Assembly: GCA_964455095.1 (NCBI GenBank)
Contig: CAYVUV010000071.1
Coordinates: 1 to 20,139, forward strand
DNA length: 20,139 nt
Source: CAYVUV01 sp964455095
GTDB lineage: Bacteria > Desulfobacterota > Binatia > HRBIN30 > CADEER01
Reading direction: 5' to 3'
The first letter of the stretch is position 1. Every line of letters begins with the position of its first letter. Under the pieces are notes generated by a model. That model was not told the DNA's origin and did no database searches. It worked only from the letters and a program-made list of their open reading frames with translations. Positions 5,691-12,976 of the stretch are shown here, piece after piece. A program made the position numbers and the translations under genes.

Positions 5691-8127
5691 CGACGCGCTC
5701 GCCACCGTAACCGGTGCGGTCGTCGCGCTTGGCGAAGCGATGCGCGTAGCGCCCGTCGAGGAACATGAGCTGGACGAAGGTCGAGCGCAGCAGGCGCGGT
5801 GTGCCGACGAGGATGCGGTCCTTCGACACATCGACCAACACCGCCAGATCGGCGGCGATCGCATCGGCGAACGGCGCGGGCCTGATACCGGCGGACTCCG
5901 CCAGCACGATCTGCGCCGGTGCACCCTCGCCACGGCTCTGGTTGGCGGGACGCCGCCAGCGCAAGCGCCCGGTCGACGGTGCCGCGGGCGGGTAGGCGAA
6001 CGCCTCGATCTCGACTCCATTGCGCGCCAGATCGATCCGCAGCGGACATACGCGCCCGGTGCCCTCGAGGCGACACGGCACCCACGTCGGCGTGAGCAAC
6101 GCCTCGCGCGGGCTGGTGCCCGCCGTGTCGCGCGAGCTCCAGCTCGCCAGGTACATCCAGCCCGGCGTGCGCGCCATCTCGTCGGACAACACCAGGTAGC
6201 TCGGCGGCGCGGCGCAATGCGACGCCTGCAGGACGTCGTCGGCCTCGCCTTCGCGAAAGCCGCGCTGGTAGAGCAGGGCGCGCGCGGCCGCCGCGTCGCG
6301 TCCCGCCAGCTCGATCAGCAGCGCCTGCGCCGCAGCCGGCTCGACGCCGCGGCCGGTCAGCCGATTGTAGGCGCCGCGCTCGTCGCGTAACCTCGGCGTC
6401 ACGTCGGAGCGACAGCTCAGCATGCGCAACAGTCCGGCGGCTTCGCTCTCGTCATCGGCCATCAGCGCGCGCGCCAGCCAGTACGGCACGTGCGTCGGCA
6501 GCGAGCCGCCGTCGGCACTCACCCGCCGCTCGGCGGCGTACTTGGAGAAGTAGCCGTAGGGCCACCAGGTGTGCACGATGGCGTCGGCCGGCGCCGTGTC
6601 GCGCAGGGCGGTGAGCGCGTCCCACCACGCATCGTTGACGCGCGGGACGATGCCCGATGCCGTGCGCACGGCGAGTTGCACCGGCTGCACGAGCGCGGCG
6701 GCCCCGAGCGCCATCAGCAGCGGGACCCGGGCGGCGCGATACGCGGCGGGGAGACGTTCGACCAGCCACTCGCCGAGGCGACCGACGGCGACCGCGCAGG
6801 CGATGCCCGCGGGCGGCGTCACCATCATCACGAAGCGCACGCCGTCGAAGGCGAGGAACAACGCAGCGAGGAACCAGACAATGACGACCAGCGCGGCGGA
6901 GCGGCGCGCCGGTGCGGTGTCATCCCCGCCGAGCACGAGAGCCGCCACCAGCGGCAGCGCGCAGGCGGCGAGCAACGCCGGGCGGGAGAGGGTGGCGCCC
7001 CTGAGCAGGTACCAGTACAGATAGTTGCCGCCGATGAGCACGGCGAAATGCGGCGGGCGCCAGCCGCGCTGCGGCAGCAGCAGCACGAGCAAGCCGAGCC
7101 AGGCACCGTAGAGATAGACCGGGCCGGCAGTGAGGTTGGCGATCTGCGCCAGGCTCGGACGAGCCAGCTCGCCGACGGTCTGGAACGCGTCGGGCCACGC
7201 TGCGCCGGCCGGTGTCGTGGCGCCGCCAAACAACTCGCGCGCCAGCTGCACCGCGCCGTGCAGCTGCGAGGTGAGGGCGCCGGCCGCACTCGCGAGGATC
7301 GCTGCGAACAGGGCGAATAGCCCCAGTGCTCGCACGGCCTGTCGCACCGGCGCCGCGCGCAGGCCCGCTGGACCCGTGTGTTGCACCACGTGGACCGCGC
7401 GCAACACCGCATTGGCCGCCAGGCCGGCGAGCGCGACGCTGTAGCCGAAGATCCATCCCTTCCAGATCAACGCATGCAGCACCGCGACGAGCGTGGCGGC
7501 CACGGCCCACGCCGCTTGCCGCCACGCGTTGGTCGCGGTGGCGGTGCTGATGGTGAACCAGATCAGAAACAGCGGCAGGACGACGTTCCACACGTCGTTG
7601 TCCGCCGTGGCGCTGCGCAACAGGAAGAGCGGATTGAGACTGACGAGCGCGGCGGCGAGAAATCCGCCCAGCGGACCGGCCAGGCGACGGCCGATGGCGA
7701 AGGCCGGCCACACGCCGAGCAGCGCGATGACCACCGGCAACAGATACGCGCTGGCCGAGAGCGGATAGTCGGGCTGGAAGCGCGTCGCGATCCGATGCAG
7801 CGCGGCGATGGCGAACACGTGCGGCGAGTGCTCGTAGGACATCGAGCGGCCGATGGGCGCGTGTGTGAACGTATCGCGGCACTCGCCGTCGGGGATGGCG
7901 TCGCACGGTGTGCCGGAGCGCAGGACGTTGCGCGCCATGCGCAGCCAATCGTAGCTGTCGTAGCCGGGCAGGTACGGATGCGCGCGCCCGTCTGCCGTTG
8001 TGAACGTGAGCTGCGCCCGCTCCTCGGGCGAGGCGTCTGGTAGCGACAACGGCAGGAGGCGAATCCACAGCACGCCGCCCATGACACCGAGGACGAGCAG
8101 AGCGGTGATAGCGGTGCGCCGCGTCAT
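5599..8127 (-). CDS. STT3/PglB/AglB-like oligosaccharyltransferase (GT66)
   Basis: An 842-aa polytopic protein (about 12-13 hydrophobic helices up to about residue 485, then a soluble C-terminal domain), the layout and size of STT3-type oligosaccharyltransferases that move a lipid-linked glycan to protein Asn outside the membrane. Motifs in order: acidic loop-1 site PGYDSYDWLRMARN (Asp57/Asp60), second acidic motif TADNDVWN (Asp176/Asp178), TVGE (317-320) as the SVXE/TIXE motif, DGVRF (428-432) with the glycan/sequon-region Arg, WWPYGYFSKYAAERR (521-535) where WWDYG is expected, and SADGGSL (537-543). The segment after DGG (YWLARALMADDESEAAG) is typical of bacterial STT3 homologues. The Asp-to-Pro change at 523 removes the residue that in PglB contacts the +2 Ser/Thr. 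It lies beside two glycosyltransferases; its 3' end overlaps one of them by 92 bp. Confidence 0.9.
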   Translation of the reverse strand: MTRRTAITALLVLGVMGGVLWIRLLPLSLPDASPEERAQLTFTTADGRAHPYLPGYDSYDWLRMARNVLRSGTPCDAIPDGECRDTFTHAPIGRSMSYEHSPHVFAIAALHRIATRFQPDYPLSASAYLLPVVIALLGVWPAFAIGRRLAGPLGGFLAAALVSLNPLFLLRSATADNDVWNVVLPLFLIWFTISTATATNAWRQAAWAVAATLVAVLHALIWKGWIFGYSVALAGLAANAVLRAVHVVQHTGPAGLRAAPVRQAVRALGLFALFAAILASAAGALTSQLHGAVQLARELFGGATTPAGAAWPDAFQTVGELARPSLAQIANLTAGPVYLYGAWLGLLVLLLPQRGWRPPHFAVLIGGNYLYWYLLRGATLSRPALLAACALPLVAALVLGGDDTAPARRSAALVVIVWFLAALFLAFDGVRFVMMVTPPAGIACAVAVGRLGEWLVERLPAAYRAARVPLLMALGAAALVQPVQLAVRTASGIVPRVNDAWWDALTALRDTAPADAIVHTWWPYGYFSKYAAERRVSADGGSLPTHVPYWLARALMADDESEAAGLLRMLSCRSDVTPRLRDERGAYNRLTGRGVEPAAAQALLIELAGRDAAAARALLYQRGFREGEADDVLQASHCAAPPSYLVLSDEMARTPGWMYLASWSSRDTAGTSPREALLTPTWVPCRLEGTGRVCPLRIDLARNGVEIEAFAYPPAAPSTGRLRWRRPANQSRGEGAPAQIVLAESAGIRPAPFADAIAADLAVLVDVSKDRILVGTPRLLRSTFVQLMFLDGRYAHRFAKRDDRTGYGGERVVTWAIAWDEAAPPPAVDRTPPSRELPAPPA

Positions 8128-8166
8128 GCGTTGTCGGGGTCGAGTCGCAATGCGCCCTCAGATGGA

Positions 8167-8195
8167 CTCACGCGTCCTTCACGCCTTCGCGTGAG
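8167..8195. repeat. CTCACGCG/CGCGTGAG hairpin (TTCACGCCTTCGCG repeat family)
   Basis: A perfect 8-bp inverted repeat (8167-8174 and 8188-8195) around a 13-nt loop that reads TCCTTCACGCCTT. It lies in the 80-bp gap between the EthD gene stop (8208, minus strand) and the oligosaccharyltransferase start (8127, minus strand). A similar sequence is at 10818-10846. It may act as a weak terminator or attenuator between the two genes; there is no T run. Confidence 0.65.
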
Positions 8196-8207
8196 CCGAT
8201 CTTCGAT

Positions 8208-8576
8208 CTACCCGACAATCGGCACCTCTTCGCCCACCCACAGCGGGGAGTTGGCGAGATCGATGAAACGCCGCTCGTCTTCGAGCAGGAGTTGCGAGGC
8301 GCGCCCGCCTTCGGGGGTGGCGAGGCGGGCCTGCAGGTCGGCGAGGCTGTCCCACCACAGCTCGGCGATGCCGTCGAACGGCTGGGGTCCGCCGCGGCTG
8401 GCGCGCAGCGCGTCGTTGGTGGGCGTCTCCGATGTGTGCAGCTGCACGTAGCGACGGATGCCCAGCTCGGCGGCGTGCGCGCGCACGATCGGGCCGTGCG
8501 TCTCGCGCCAGTAGCGTTGGAACTCCGCCCGCGTCATGTTCGGCAGCCGGCAGAGGCAAAATACGAGCTTGATCAT
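8208..8576 (-). CDS. EthD-domain (dimeric alpha-beta barrel) protein
   Basis: A 122-aa protein. Seen: MIKLVFCLCRLPNMTRAEFQ at the start, then RYWRETHGPIVRAHA (21-35), the family signature in which a short strand is followed by a Phe/Tyr-W-x-x-x-HGP motif. The later FDGIAELWWDSLADLQAR segment (67-84) is the second half of the ferredoxin-like barrel. A strong GGGAGG ribosome-binding site precedes the ATG at 8576. EthD proteins are small cytoplasmic dimers; in Rhodococcus EthD is required for ether degradation, but most homologues have no known job. The gene precedes the oligosaccharyltransferase in the same direction and diverges from the ATPase at 8707; neither neighbour suggests a substrate. 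Confidence 0.85.
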   Translation of the reverse strand: MIKLVFCLCRLPNMTRAEFQRYWRETHGPIVRAHAAELGIRRYVQLHTSETPTNDALRASRGGPQPFDGIAELWWDSLADLQARLATPEGGRASQLLLEDERRFIDLANSPLWVGEEVPIVG

Positions 8577-8687
8577 GCGGCCTCCCTCGCGATGTTGGGC
8601 TCACTTGCTCGCATGTCGCGGCGGTCTTTGCCAGCTCCTTGCGAGGCATGGTCCGAACCGTCTGGACACCCGAAATTCCTCCGGCTA

Positions 8688-8708
8688 ATTTAAACTCACA
8701 CTTTAAAT
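8688..8708. promoter_or_regulatory. ATTTAAA-N7-TTTAAAT inverted repeat over the ATPase start codon
   Basis: A perfect 7-bp inverted repeat (8688-8694 and 8702-8708) with a 7-nt spacer; the right arm includes the first two bases of the ATG at 8707. It is strikingly A/T-rich in a GC-rich setting. A TGGACA (8663-8668) followed after 17 nt by TAATTT (8686-8691) could be a weak promoter, giving a very short leader. No ribosome-binding site is seen before the ATG. A repressor operator or leaderless start region is inferred. Confidence 0.5.
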
Positions 8709-9933
8709 GAGCCGCTACCGACGCAGGACCCTCGAGGTCAGGATTCCAGAGATCAGCAGGCAGTTTCCGGTGCTGCTGGTCACCGGGCCGCGACAAGTAG
8801 GCAAGACCACGTTGCTGCAACACGTCGCCGAGAAGAATCGGCGCTACGTGTCGCTCGATGATCCAACGCTGCGCGAGCTCGCCATCGCCGACCCCGCCTT
8901 GTTCCTCGAGCGGTTCCCACCCCCGCTGTTGGTCGACGAAATCCAATACGCCCCCGGCTTACTCCCCTATCTCAAGCTGCGGGTCGACGCGCAGCGGGAA
9001 CCAGGGGCCTTCTGGCTCACCGGGTCGCAGCAGTTCCAAATGATGAAGGGGGTGACCGAGACCCTGGCTGGGCGTGTCGCGGTGATCAACCTGCTCGGCT
9101 TCTCGCAACGCGAGCGGCTCGGACAGCAGTGGGATGTGGAACCCTTCTTGCCAGACGCCACCGTTCTGAGGCGACGCGGAACGCTCGAGATCAAACGCGA
9201 AGAGGCGCTGTACGAAGAGATCTGGACAGGCGGCCTTCCCGCTCTGGTGACCGGCGAGGTAGCCGATCGTGCGGTGTTCTTCTCCTCCTATCTGCAGACC
9301 TACCTGCAGCGCGACGTGCGCGACCTGGCGCAAGTCGGGAGCATTGAGGTGTTCACTCGCTTTGTGCGGGCCTGCGCGGCGCGCACAGCACAGCTGCTGA
9401 ACCTCTCCGACCTGGCCCGCGACGTCGACGTGAGCGTGCCCACGGCGAAAAGCTGGCTCTCGGTGTTGGTGGCGAGCTGCCAGGTGTTTCTCTTGCAGCC
9501 CTATCACACCAATGTCACCAAACGGCTGGTGAAGACGCCGAAGCTCTATTTTCTCGACACCGGCCTATGTGCCTTCCTCACCGGGTGGGCGTCGCCAGCC
9601 ACCTTGGCTGCGGGAGCCATGCGCGGCGCAATCTTCGAAACGCACGTGGTGGCCGAGGTACTCAAGAGTTGGTGGCACCGGGCACTGCACCCCCCGATCT
9701 ATTTCTACCGCGATCGCGACGGTCGCGAAATCGACCTCGTCTTCGACATCGACGGCAAGCTCTGGCCGGTTGAAATCAAGCATGCTGCCACGATCCGCCG
9801 CGAGTGGGCCGCCGCGTTCGCAGCACTCGAGCGCATGCAGAAGCCCGTCGGAGCCGGCGCGGTCGTGTGTCTCACGTCAGAGCCGCTCCCGGTGACGCGG
9901 GAGATCACCGCGCTGCCGATCGGGGCCGTGTAA
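8707..9933 (+). CDS. AAA-family ATPase with DUF4143 domain (AAA_14)
   Basis: A 408-aa protein, standard length for the AAA_14-DUF4143 family. Seen: Walker A VTGPRQVGKTTLL (25-37), Walker B LLVDEIQ (74-80), sensor-like WLTGSQQF (103-110), then a winged-helix-like centre (LSDLARDVDVSVPTAKSWLS), FLDTGL, and a C-terminal GREIDLVFD...VEIK (339-358), the restriction-endonuclease-like E/D...ExK pattern of DUF4143. These ATPases are widespread, often patchily inherited, and mostly uncharacterised; nucleic-acid-linked or toxin-antitoxin-like roles have been suggested for some. There is no ribosome-binding site; the start overlaps an A/T-rich inverted repeat. No partner gene is adjacent. Family call firm, function open. 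Confidence 0.92.
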   Translation: MSRYRRRTLEVRIPEISRQFPVLLVTGPRQVGKTTLLQHVAEKNRRYVSLDDPTLRELAIADPALFLERFPPPLLVDEIQYAPGLLPYLKLRVDAQREPGAFWLTGSQQFQMMKGVTETLAGRVAVINLLGFSQRERLGQQWDVEPFLPDATVLRRRGTLEIKREEALYEEIWTGGLPALVTGEVADRAVFFSSYLQTYLQRDVRDLAQVGSIEVFTRFVRACAARTAQLLNLSDLARDVDVSVPTAKSWLSVLVASCQVFLLQPYHTNVTKRLVKTPKLYFLDTGLCAFLTGWASPATLAAGAMRGAIFETHVVAEVLKSWWHRALHPPIYFYRDRDGREIDLVFDIDGKLWPVEIKHAATIRREWAAAFAALERMQKPVGAGAVVCLTSEPLPVTREITALPIGAV

Positions 9934-9990
9934 GAGGCAGGCGCCCCCTGTGCAAACCGACATCATCCTGCTGAGCTAGGATGCCGCGCC

Positions 9991-10761
9991 GTGGAAGCCA
10001 TCGCCATCTTCGCCGCGCTGCAGTGGGAGTGTCGGGCCGTGCTGCGGCGGCTGCGGCAGGTCGAACGCCGGCAGTTGGGCGCGTTGACACTGTGGGTGGG
10101 CCGCACACCGGCAGCGCGCGAGGTGTGGTTGATGCGCACCGGTATGGGTACCGAGCGCGCGGCCGCGGCGGCGCGGGAAGCGCTGGGAGCGCAGGCGTTT
10201 GATCTGATCGTGTCGACTGGTTGTGCGGGCGGGCTCGCGCCCGAGCTCGCACCCGGCGACCTCGTCGTCGCCAGCGGGATCGCTTTCGATCCGCAGTCCT
10301 ATACTCCGACTGCGGAGAGCGCGCGCGGCCATGTGTTCGCGACCGATGTCGCAACGCGCGCCGGCGCGATGCGGGCCGCGGCCGACGCCGGCCTGCGCTG
10401 CGCGGAAGGCGCGATCTGGTGCAGCGCGACAGTGCTGGCAACGGCGGCCGACAAACGCGCCGCAGCCGCGCGCGGTTTGATCGCGGTCGAGATGGAAGGC
10501 GCGGCCATCGCCGACTGCGCCGTCGGTGCCCGCCGGCCGTTCCTGTCCGTGCGCTCGATCCTCGACGGCGTCGACCACGAGTTGCACATCGGCGGTCAGT
10601 TTACCGATCCGTCCAGCGGCAACCTGAAGGCCGCCACCCTCGCCGCCTACCTCGCCACGCATCCAGGCGCACTGCCCGAGCTGCTCGCCCTGCAGCGCAT
10701 GCAGCGCGCCGCCGAGCAAAGCCTCGCCATGTTCTTCGCCCGCTGGCTCGACGCCCAGTAA
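9991..10761 (+). CDS. PNP/UDP-phosphorylase superfamily nucleosidase/phosphorylase (MTAN- or HpnG-like)
   Basis: A 256-aa protein starting at GTG 9991, the codon just after an AGGAT sequence. Seen: N-terminal FAALQWECRAVLR (7-19), where MTAN-type enzymes carry the substrate-binding Glu; a phosphate/ribose-region STGCAGGLAPELAPGDLVVA (75-94); VEMEGAAIA (166-174), the Glu-Met-Glu of nucleosidases; and SILDGVDHE (189-197) with the catalytic-type Asp192. The C-terminal tail (PGALPELLALQRMQRAAEQSL, in part) resembles hopanoid-associated phosphorylases (HpnG) more than canonical MTAN. No hopanoid genes lie in the window, so the substrate (methylthioadenosine/SAH, adenosyl-hopane or another nucleoside) is undecided. 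Expected to be cytoplasmic. It ends just before a repeat-rich gap. Confidence 0.8.
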   Translation: MEAIAIFAALQWECRAVLRRLRQVERRQLGALTLWVGRTPAAREVWLMRTGMGTERAAAAAREALGAQAFDLIVSTGCAGGLAPELAPGDLVVASGIAFDPQSYTPTAESARGHVFATDVATRAGAMRAAADAGLRCAEGAIWCSATVLATAADKRAAAARGLIAVEMEGAAIADCAVGARRPFLSVRSILDGVDHELHIGGQFTDPSSGNLKAATLAAYLATHPGALPELLALQRMQRAAEQSLAMFFARWLDAQ

Positions 10762-10773
10762 GCCTACCCCCTC

Positions 10774-10805
10774 CCCGTGCATCGACGGGCTCAGCATGAG
10801 CGGAT
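10774..10805. repeat. CCCGTGCATCGACGGGCTCAGCATGAGC dispersed repeat
   Basis: An intergenic sequence with a CCCGT/ACGGG stem (10774-10778 and 10785-10789) followed by GCTCAGCATGAGC (a nested GCTCA/TGAGC stem). It resembles the widespread GGCTCAGG-TGAGCGG intergenic repeats of environmental genomes that produce spurious ORFs. It may add a terminator-like hairpin after the phosphorylase gene; only one copy is in this window. Confidence 0.45.
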
Positions 10806-10817
10806 GCCCCCTTTTCT

Positions 10818-10846
10818 TCTTCACGCCTTCGCGCCTTCGCGTGAGG
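10818..10846. repeat. TTCACGCCTTCGCG-family repeat
   Basis: Reads TCTTCTTCACGCCTTCGCGC followed by CTTCGCGTGAG. It shares TTCACGCCTTCGCG and CGCGTGAG with the hairpin at 8167-8195. It lies immediately upstream of the promoter for the ribbon-helix-helix gene. Confidence 0.65.
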
Positions 10847-10850
10847 ACTC

Positions 10851-10880
10851 TTGACCCAATCGTATACAAACGTATACATG
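10851..10880 (+). promoter_or_regulatory. Promoter with tandem CGTATACA operator for the RHH/ABC1 operon
   Basis: TTGACC (10851-10856) and TATACA (10873-10878) are separated by 16 nt and form a good sigma-70-type promoter 46 nt upstream of the ATG at 10927. Two direct copies of CGTATACA (10861-10868 and 10871-10878) with exactly 10-bp period overlap the spacer and -10 box. Each contains the palindrome GTATAC. Half-sites one helical turn apart are typical for ribbon-helix-helix repressors, and the first gene encodes one, so autorepression is inferred. Confidence 0.62.
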
Positions 10881-10926
10881 CGAGTACGCCGATGACTTCC
10901 ACAGGTCGCACGGCCGAGGCCCTCCG

Positions 10927-11355
10927 ATGAGCAACGAAAAGAAAGAGCGCGTCATCCACACCCGCGTCCCCGAGTCGCTCGACGACGAGATCAAACGCAA
11001 GGCGAGCGATCTCGGGCTGTCGGTGTCGAACCTGGTGCGCAACGTTCTGCAGAACACCTTCGGCCTGATCGAAGACATCGTGCACGACAGCGCGGAGATC
11101 GCGCGCTCGACACGCGGCGAGCGCGTCACCGAGCGGCGGCGGTCGGCGGATGCCACCCACGCGCCGCGCGTGCTGGGATGGCAGCTGGCCATCCTGAGCG
11201 TCAACGCGCTCTGCGAGTCGTGCAACGCCGTCCTCGCCAAGGGCACGCGCGCCGGCATCGGCATCGTCGACGGCGGCGGGCCGGTGCCGTTTCGCTGCCA
11301 ACCCTGTTTGAAGGAGCTGTCCGATGGCGATGAGCCACAGTCGCGAGACGAGTGA
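10927..11355 (+). CDS. Ribbon-helix-helix (CopG-like) protein with C-terminal zinc ribbon
   Basis: A 142-aa protein. Residues about 8-45 (RVIHTRVPESLDDEIKRKA, then LGLSVSNLVRNVL) are a ribbon-helix-helix DNA-binding fold: a strand with alternating polar residues, then two helices with a turn. A helical middle follows (LIEDIVHDSAEIARS). The C-terminal half carries CESC (96-99) and CQPC (124-127), a four-cysteine zinc-ribbon pattern. This RHH-plus-zinc-ribbon arrangement is not a textbook repressor and is not assigned to a named family here. It probably binds the tandem CGTATACA sites in its own promoter. The 3' end overlaps the start of the ABC1 kinase gene by 32 bp, implying translational coupling and a shared job. 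Confidence 0.78.
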   Translation: MSNEKKERVIHTRVPESLDDEIKRKASDLGLSVSNLVRNVLQNTFGLIEDIVHDSAEIARSTRGERVTERRRSADATHAPRVLGWQLAILSVNALCESCNAVLAKGTRAGIGIVDGGGPVPFRCQPCLKELSDGDEPQSRDE

Positions 11356-12880
11356 GGACCTTCCCGCCGATGCTGCCGGCCTGTTCGCCAGCGCCGCGTC
11401 GGTGGCTGAGGCGTCGGCGGCGCTGGTGACCAATGTGCTCGACCACGTCGCACAGCTGGTCGGCGACGTCGCCGGCGACGCCGAGCGCGTCGCGCGCGAG
11501 GCGATCGATCTGTGGGACGTCGCCCGCCGCCGCGCCAGCGACGTCAGCGCCGCGATGCGCGCCACGCCGCGCTTCACGCGCATCGCCGGCGAGCTCACGC
11601 ACCTGGTCGCGGCGTATCGCTGGCACGAGGCCACTCGCCCGTGGCGCACCGGGCTGGGAGACGAAGCCGCGGAGGCCGACGCCCTCGCGGCGCTGCATCG
11701 CAACAGCGCTGAGCGGCTGTATCGGATGTGCGTCGAGCTGCGCGGCGGCGTGTTGAAGCTCGGGCAGTTTGCGTCGAGCCGCATGGACCTGCTGCCCGAC
11801 GCCTACGTCACGGCACTGGCGCGCTTGCAGGACCGTGTGCCGCCGGTGCCGGTGGCGCAGATCGCCGCGCGCGTCGCGGACGAGCTCGGCGCCGCGCCCG
11901 AGGCGATCTTCGCCACCTTCGCGGCGCAGCCGATCGCGGCCGCGTCGCTCGCCCAGGTGCACGCCGCGGCGCTCGCCGACGGCACGCGCGTGGCGGTGAA
12001 GGTGCAGGTGCCTGGCATCGAAGACATCGTCGAAACCGACCTCGCCGCCCTGCGCTTCGCGGCGCCGGTGCTGGCCGACTGGCTCGCCTTCGCCGACCTT
12101 GAGACCGTCGCCGCCGAGCTCTCGCGCGCCGTGCGCCTGGAGCTCGACTACGAGGCCGAGGCTCGCCACGCCGCGGCGTTCGCCGTCTGCTTCGCCGGCG
12201 ACCCCGACGTCATCGTGCCGCGCATCCACGCCGAGCTCTCGACACACCGTGTCCTCACGCTCGAACACATCGACGGCGAACGCCTGCTCGACTACCTCGA
12301 CGGCTGCGAGGGCCGCGGCGAGGACGGCGCGCGCGACCGCGACCGGCTCTTCGAGATTCTCATCGGCAGCTTCTGCGCCCAGGTGCTCGAACACGGCCTG
12401 CTGCACGCCGACCCGCATCCGGGCAACTTCCTCGTCGTGACGGGCGCGGGTGGGCCGCGGCTCGCGCTGCTCGACTTCGGCAGCGTGCAGACCTACGACG
12501 CGGCGCGCCGGCGCGCCTACGCCGAGCTGGCGCTGGCCATCCTCGCCGGCGATGCGGCGCGCCTGGCCGTGCTGTTCGACGCGATGGGGTTCCACAGCCG
12601 CGACGGCAGCGCCGACGCCCTGCACGCCTTCGCCGACCTGATGCTCGACGCCTTTCGCAACGACGCGGCGTTCGACCCGTCCACGCTCGACCCAAAAGCC
12701 GCGCTCGAACGGATCCTGCACCTGACCCGCGACAACCCGATCGTCGGCATTCCCAACGACTTCGTCCTGCTCGGGCGCGTCTTCGCCGTGCTCGGCGGGC
12801 TGCTGCTGCGCTACCGCCCGCAGATCAACCTGTTCCAACTCCTCATGCCGCGCCTGGTGCGGGCGACGCAGGAGAGTTGA
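11324..12880 (+). CDS. ABC1/AarF/UbiB-family atypical kinase
   Basis: A 518-aa protein. Seen: VLKLGQFASSRMDLLP (143-158) with the family-defining KxGQ motif; AAASLAQVHAA (205-215), the alanine-rich nucleotide loop; VAVKVQVPG (223-231) with the invariant Lys226; LELDYEAEA (272-280); HADPHPGNFLV (361-371), the catalytic loop; and LLDFGSVQ (382-389), the DFG motif. All kinase-like landmarks are intact. An N-terminal extension of about 120 residues, Ala-rich and helical, precedes the ABC1 core, and no C-terminal transmembrane hairpin is obvious. The family supports ubiquinone or other isoprenoid-lipid metabolism in some organisms; here no quinone genes are adjacent. The start at 11324 has AAGGAG at good spacing inside the upstream RHH gene, so the two are one operon. 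Confidence 0.9.
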   Translation: MAMSHSRETSEDLPADAAGLFASAASVAEASAALVTNVLDHVAQLVGDVAGDAERVAREAIDLWDVARRRASDVSAAMRATPRFTRIAGELTHLVAAYRWHEATRPWRTGLGDEAAEADALAALHRNSAERLYRMCVELRGGVLKLGQFASSRMDLLPDAYVTALARLQDRVPPVPVAQIAARVADELGAAPEAIFATFAAQPIAAASLAQVHAAALADGTRVAVKVQVPGIEDIVETDLAALRFAAPVLADWLAFADLETVAAELSRAVRLELDYEAEARHAAAFAVCFAGDPDVIVPRIHAELSTHRVLTLEHIDGERLLDYLDGCEGRGEDGARDRDRLFEILIGSFCAQVLEHGLLHADPHPGNFLVVTGAGGPRLALLDFGSVQTYDAARRRAYAELALAILAGDAARLAVLFDAMGFHSRDGSADALHAFADLMLDAFRNDAAFDPSTLDPKAALERILHLTRDNPIVGIPNDFVLLGRVFAVLGGLLLRYRPQINLFQLLMPRLVRATQES

Positions 12881-12897
12881 GCGTCGGCTTTTCGAAC

Positions 12898-12954
12898 GGG
12901 AGGGCGAGGCTCCCGCCGAGCCGTGCCGCAATGGGCCAGAGGCTCCGCGGGAGC
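12898..12954. repeat. GGGAGGGCGAGGCTCCCGCC-type repeat with hairpin
   Basis: The sequence GGGAGGGCGAGGCTCCCGCC has an internal GGGAG/CTCCC stem. A wider perfect stem GCTCCCGC (12909-12916) / GCGGGAGC (12947-12954) also encloses a 30-nt loop. It lies between the convergent ABC1 kinase and HMGL-like aldolase genes, so it may serve as a two-way terminator. It resembles a repeat seen in many soil-bacterial genomes. Confidence 0.5.
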
Positions 12955-12976
12955 GTGCCAAAAACGCTCCAGAAAT

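Noticed and set aside
8577..8946. Minus-strand 255-aa ORF spanning the EthD gene and the start of the ATPase
   Set aside because: It is out of frame with both real genes and has no recognisable motif.
8707..9933. Defence or toxin-antitoxin system around the DUF4143 ATPase
   Set aside because: No partner gene is adjacent; the neighbours are an EthD protein and a phosphorylase, and the family is too broad for that call.
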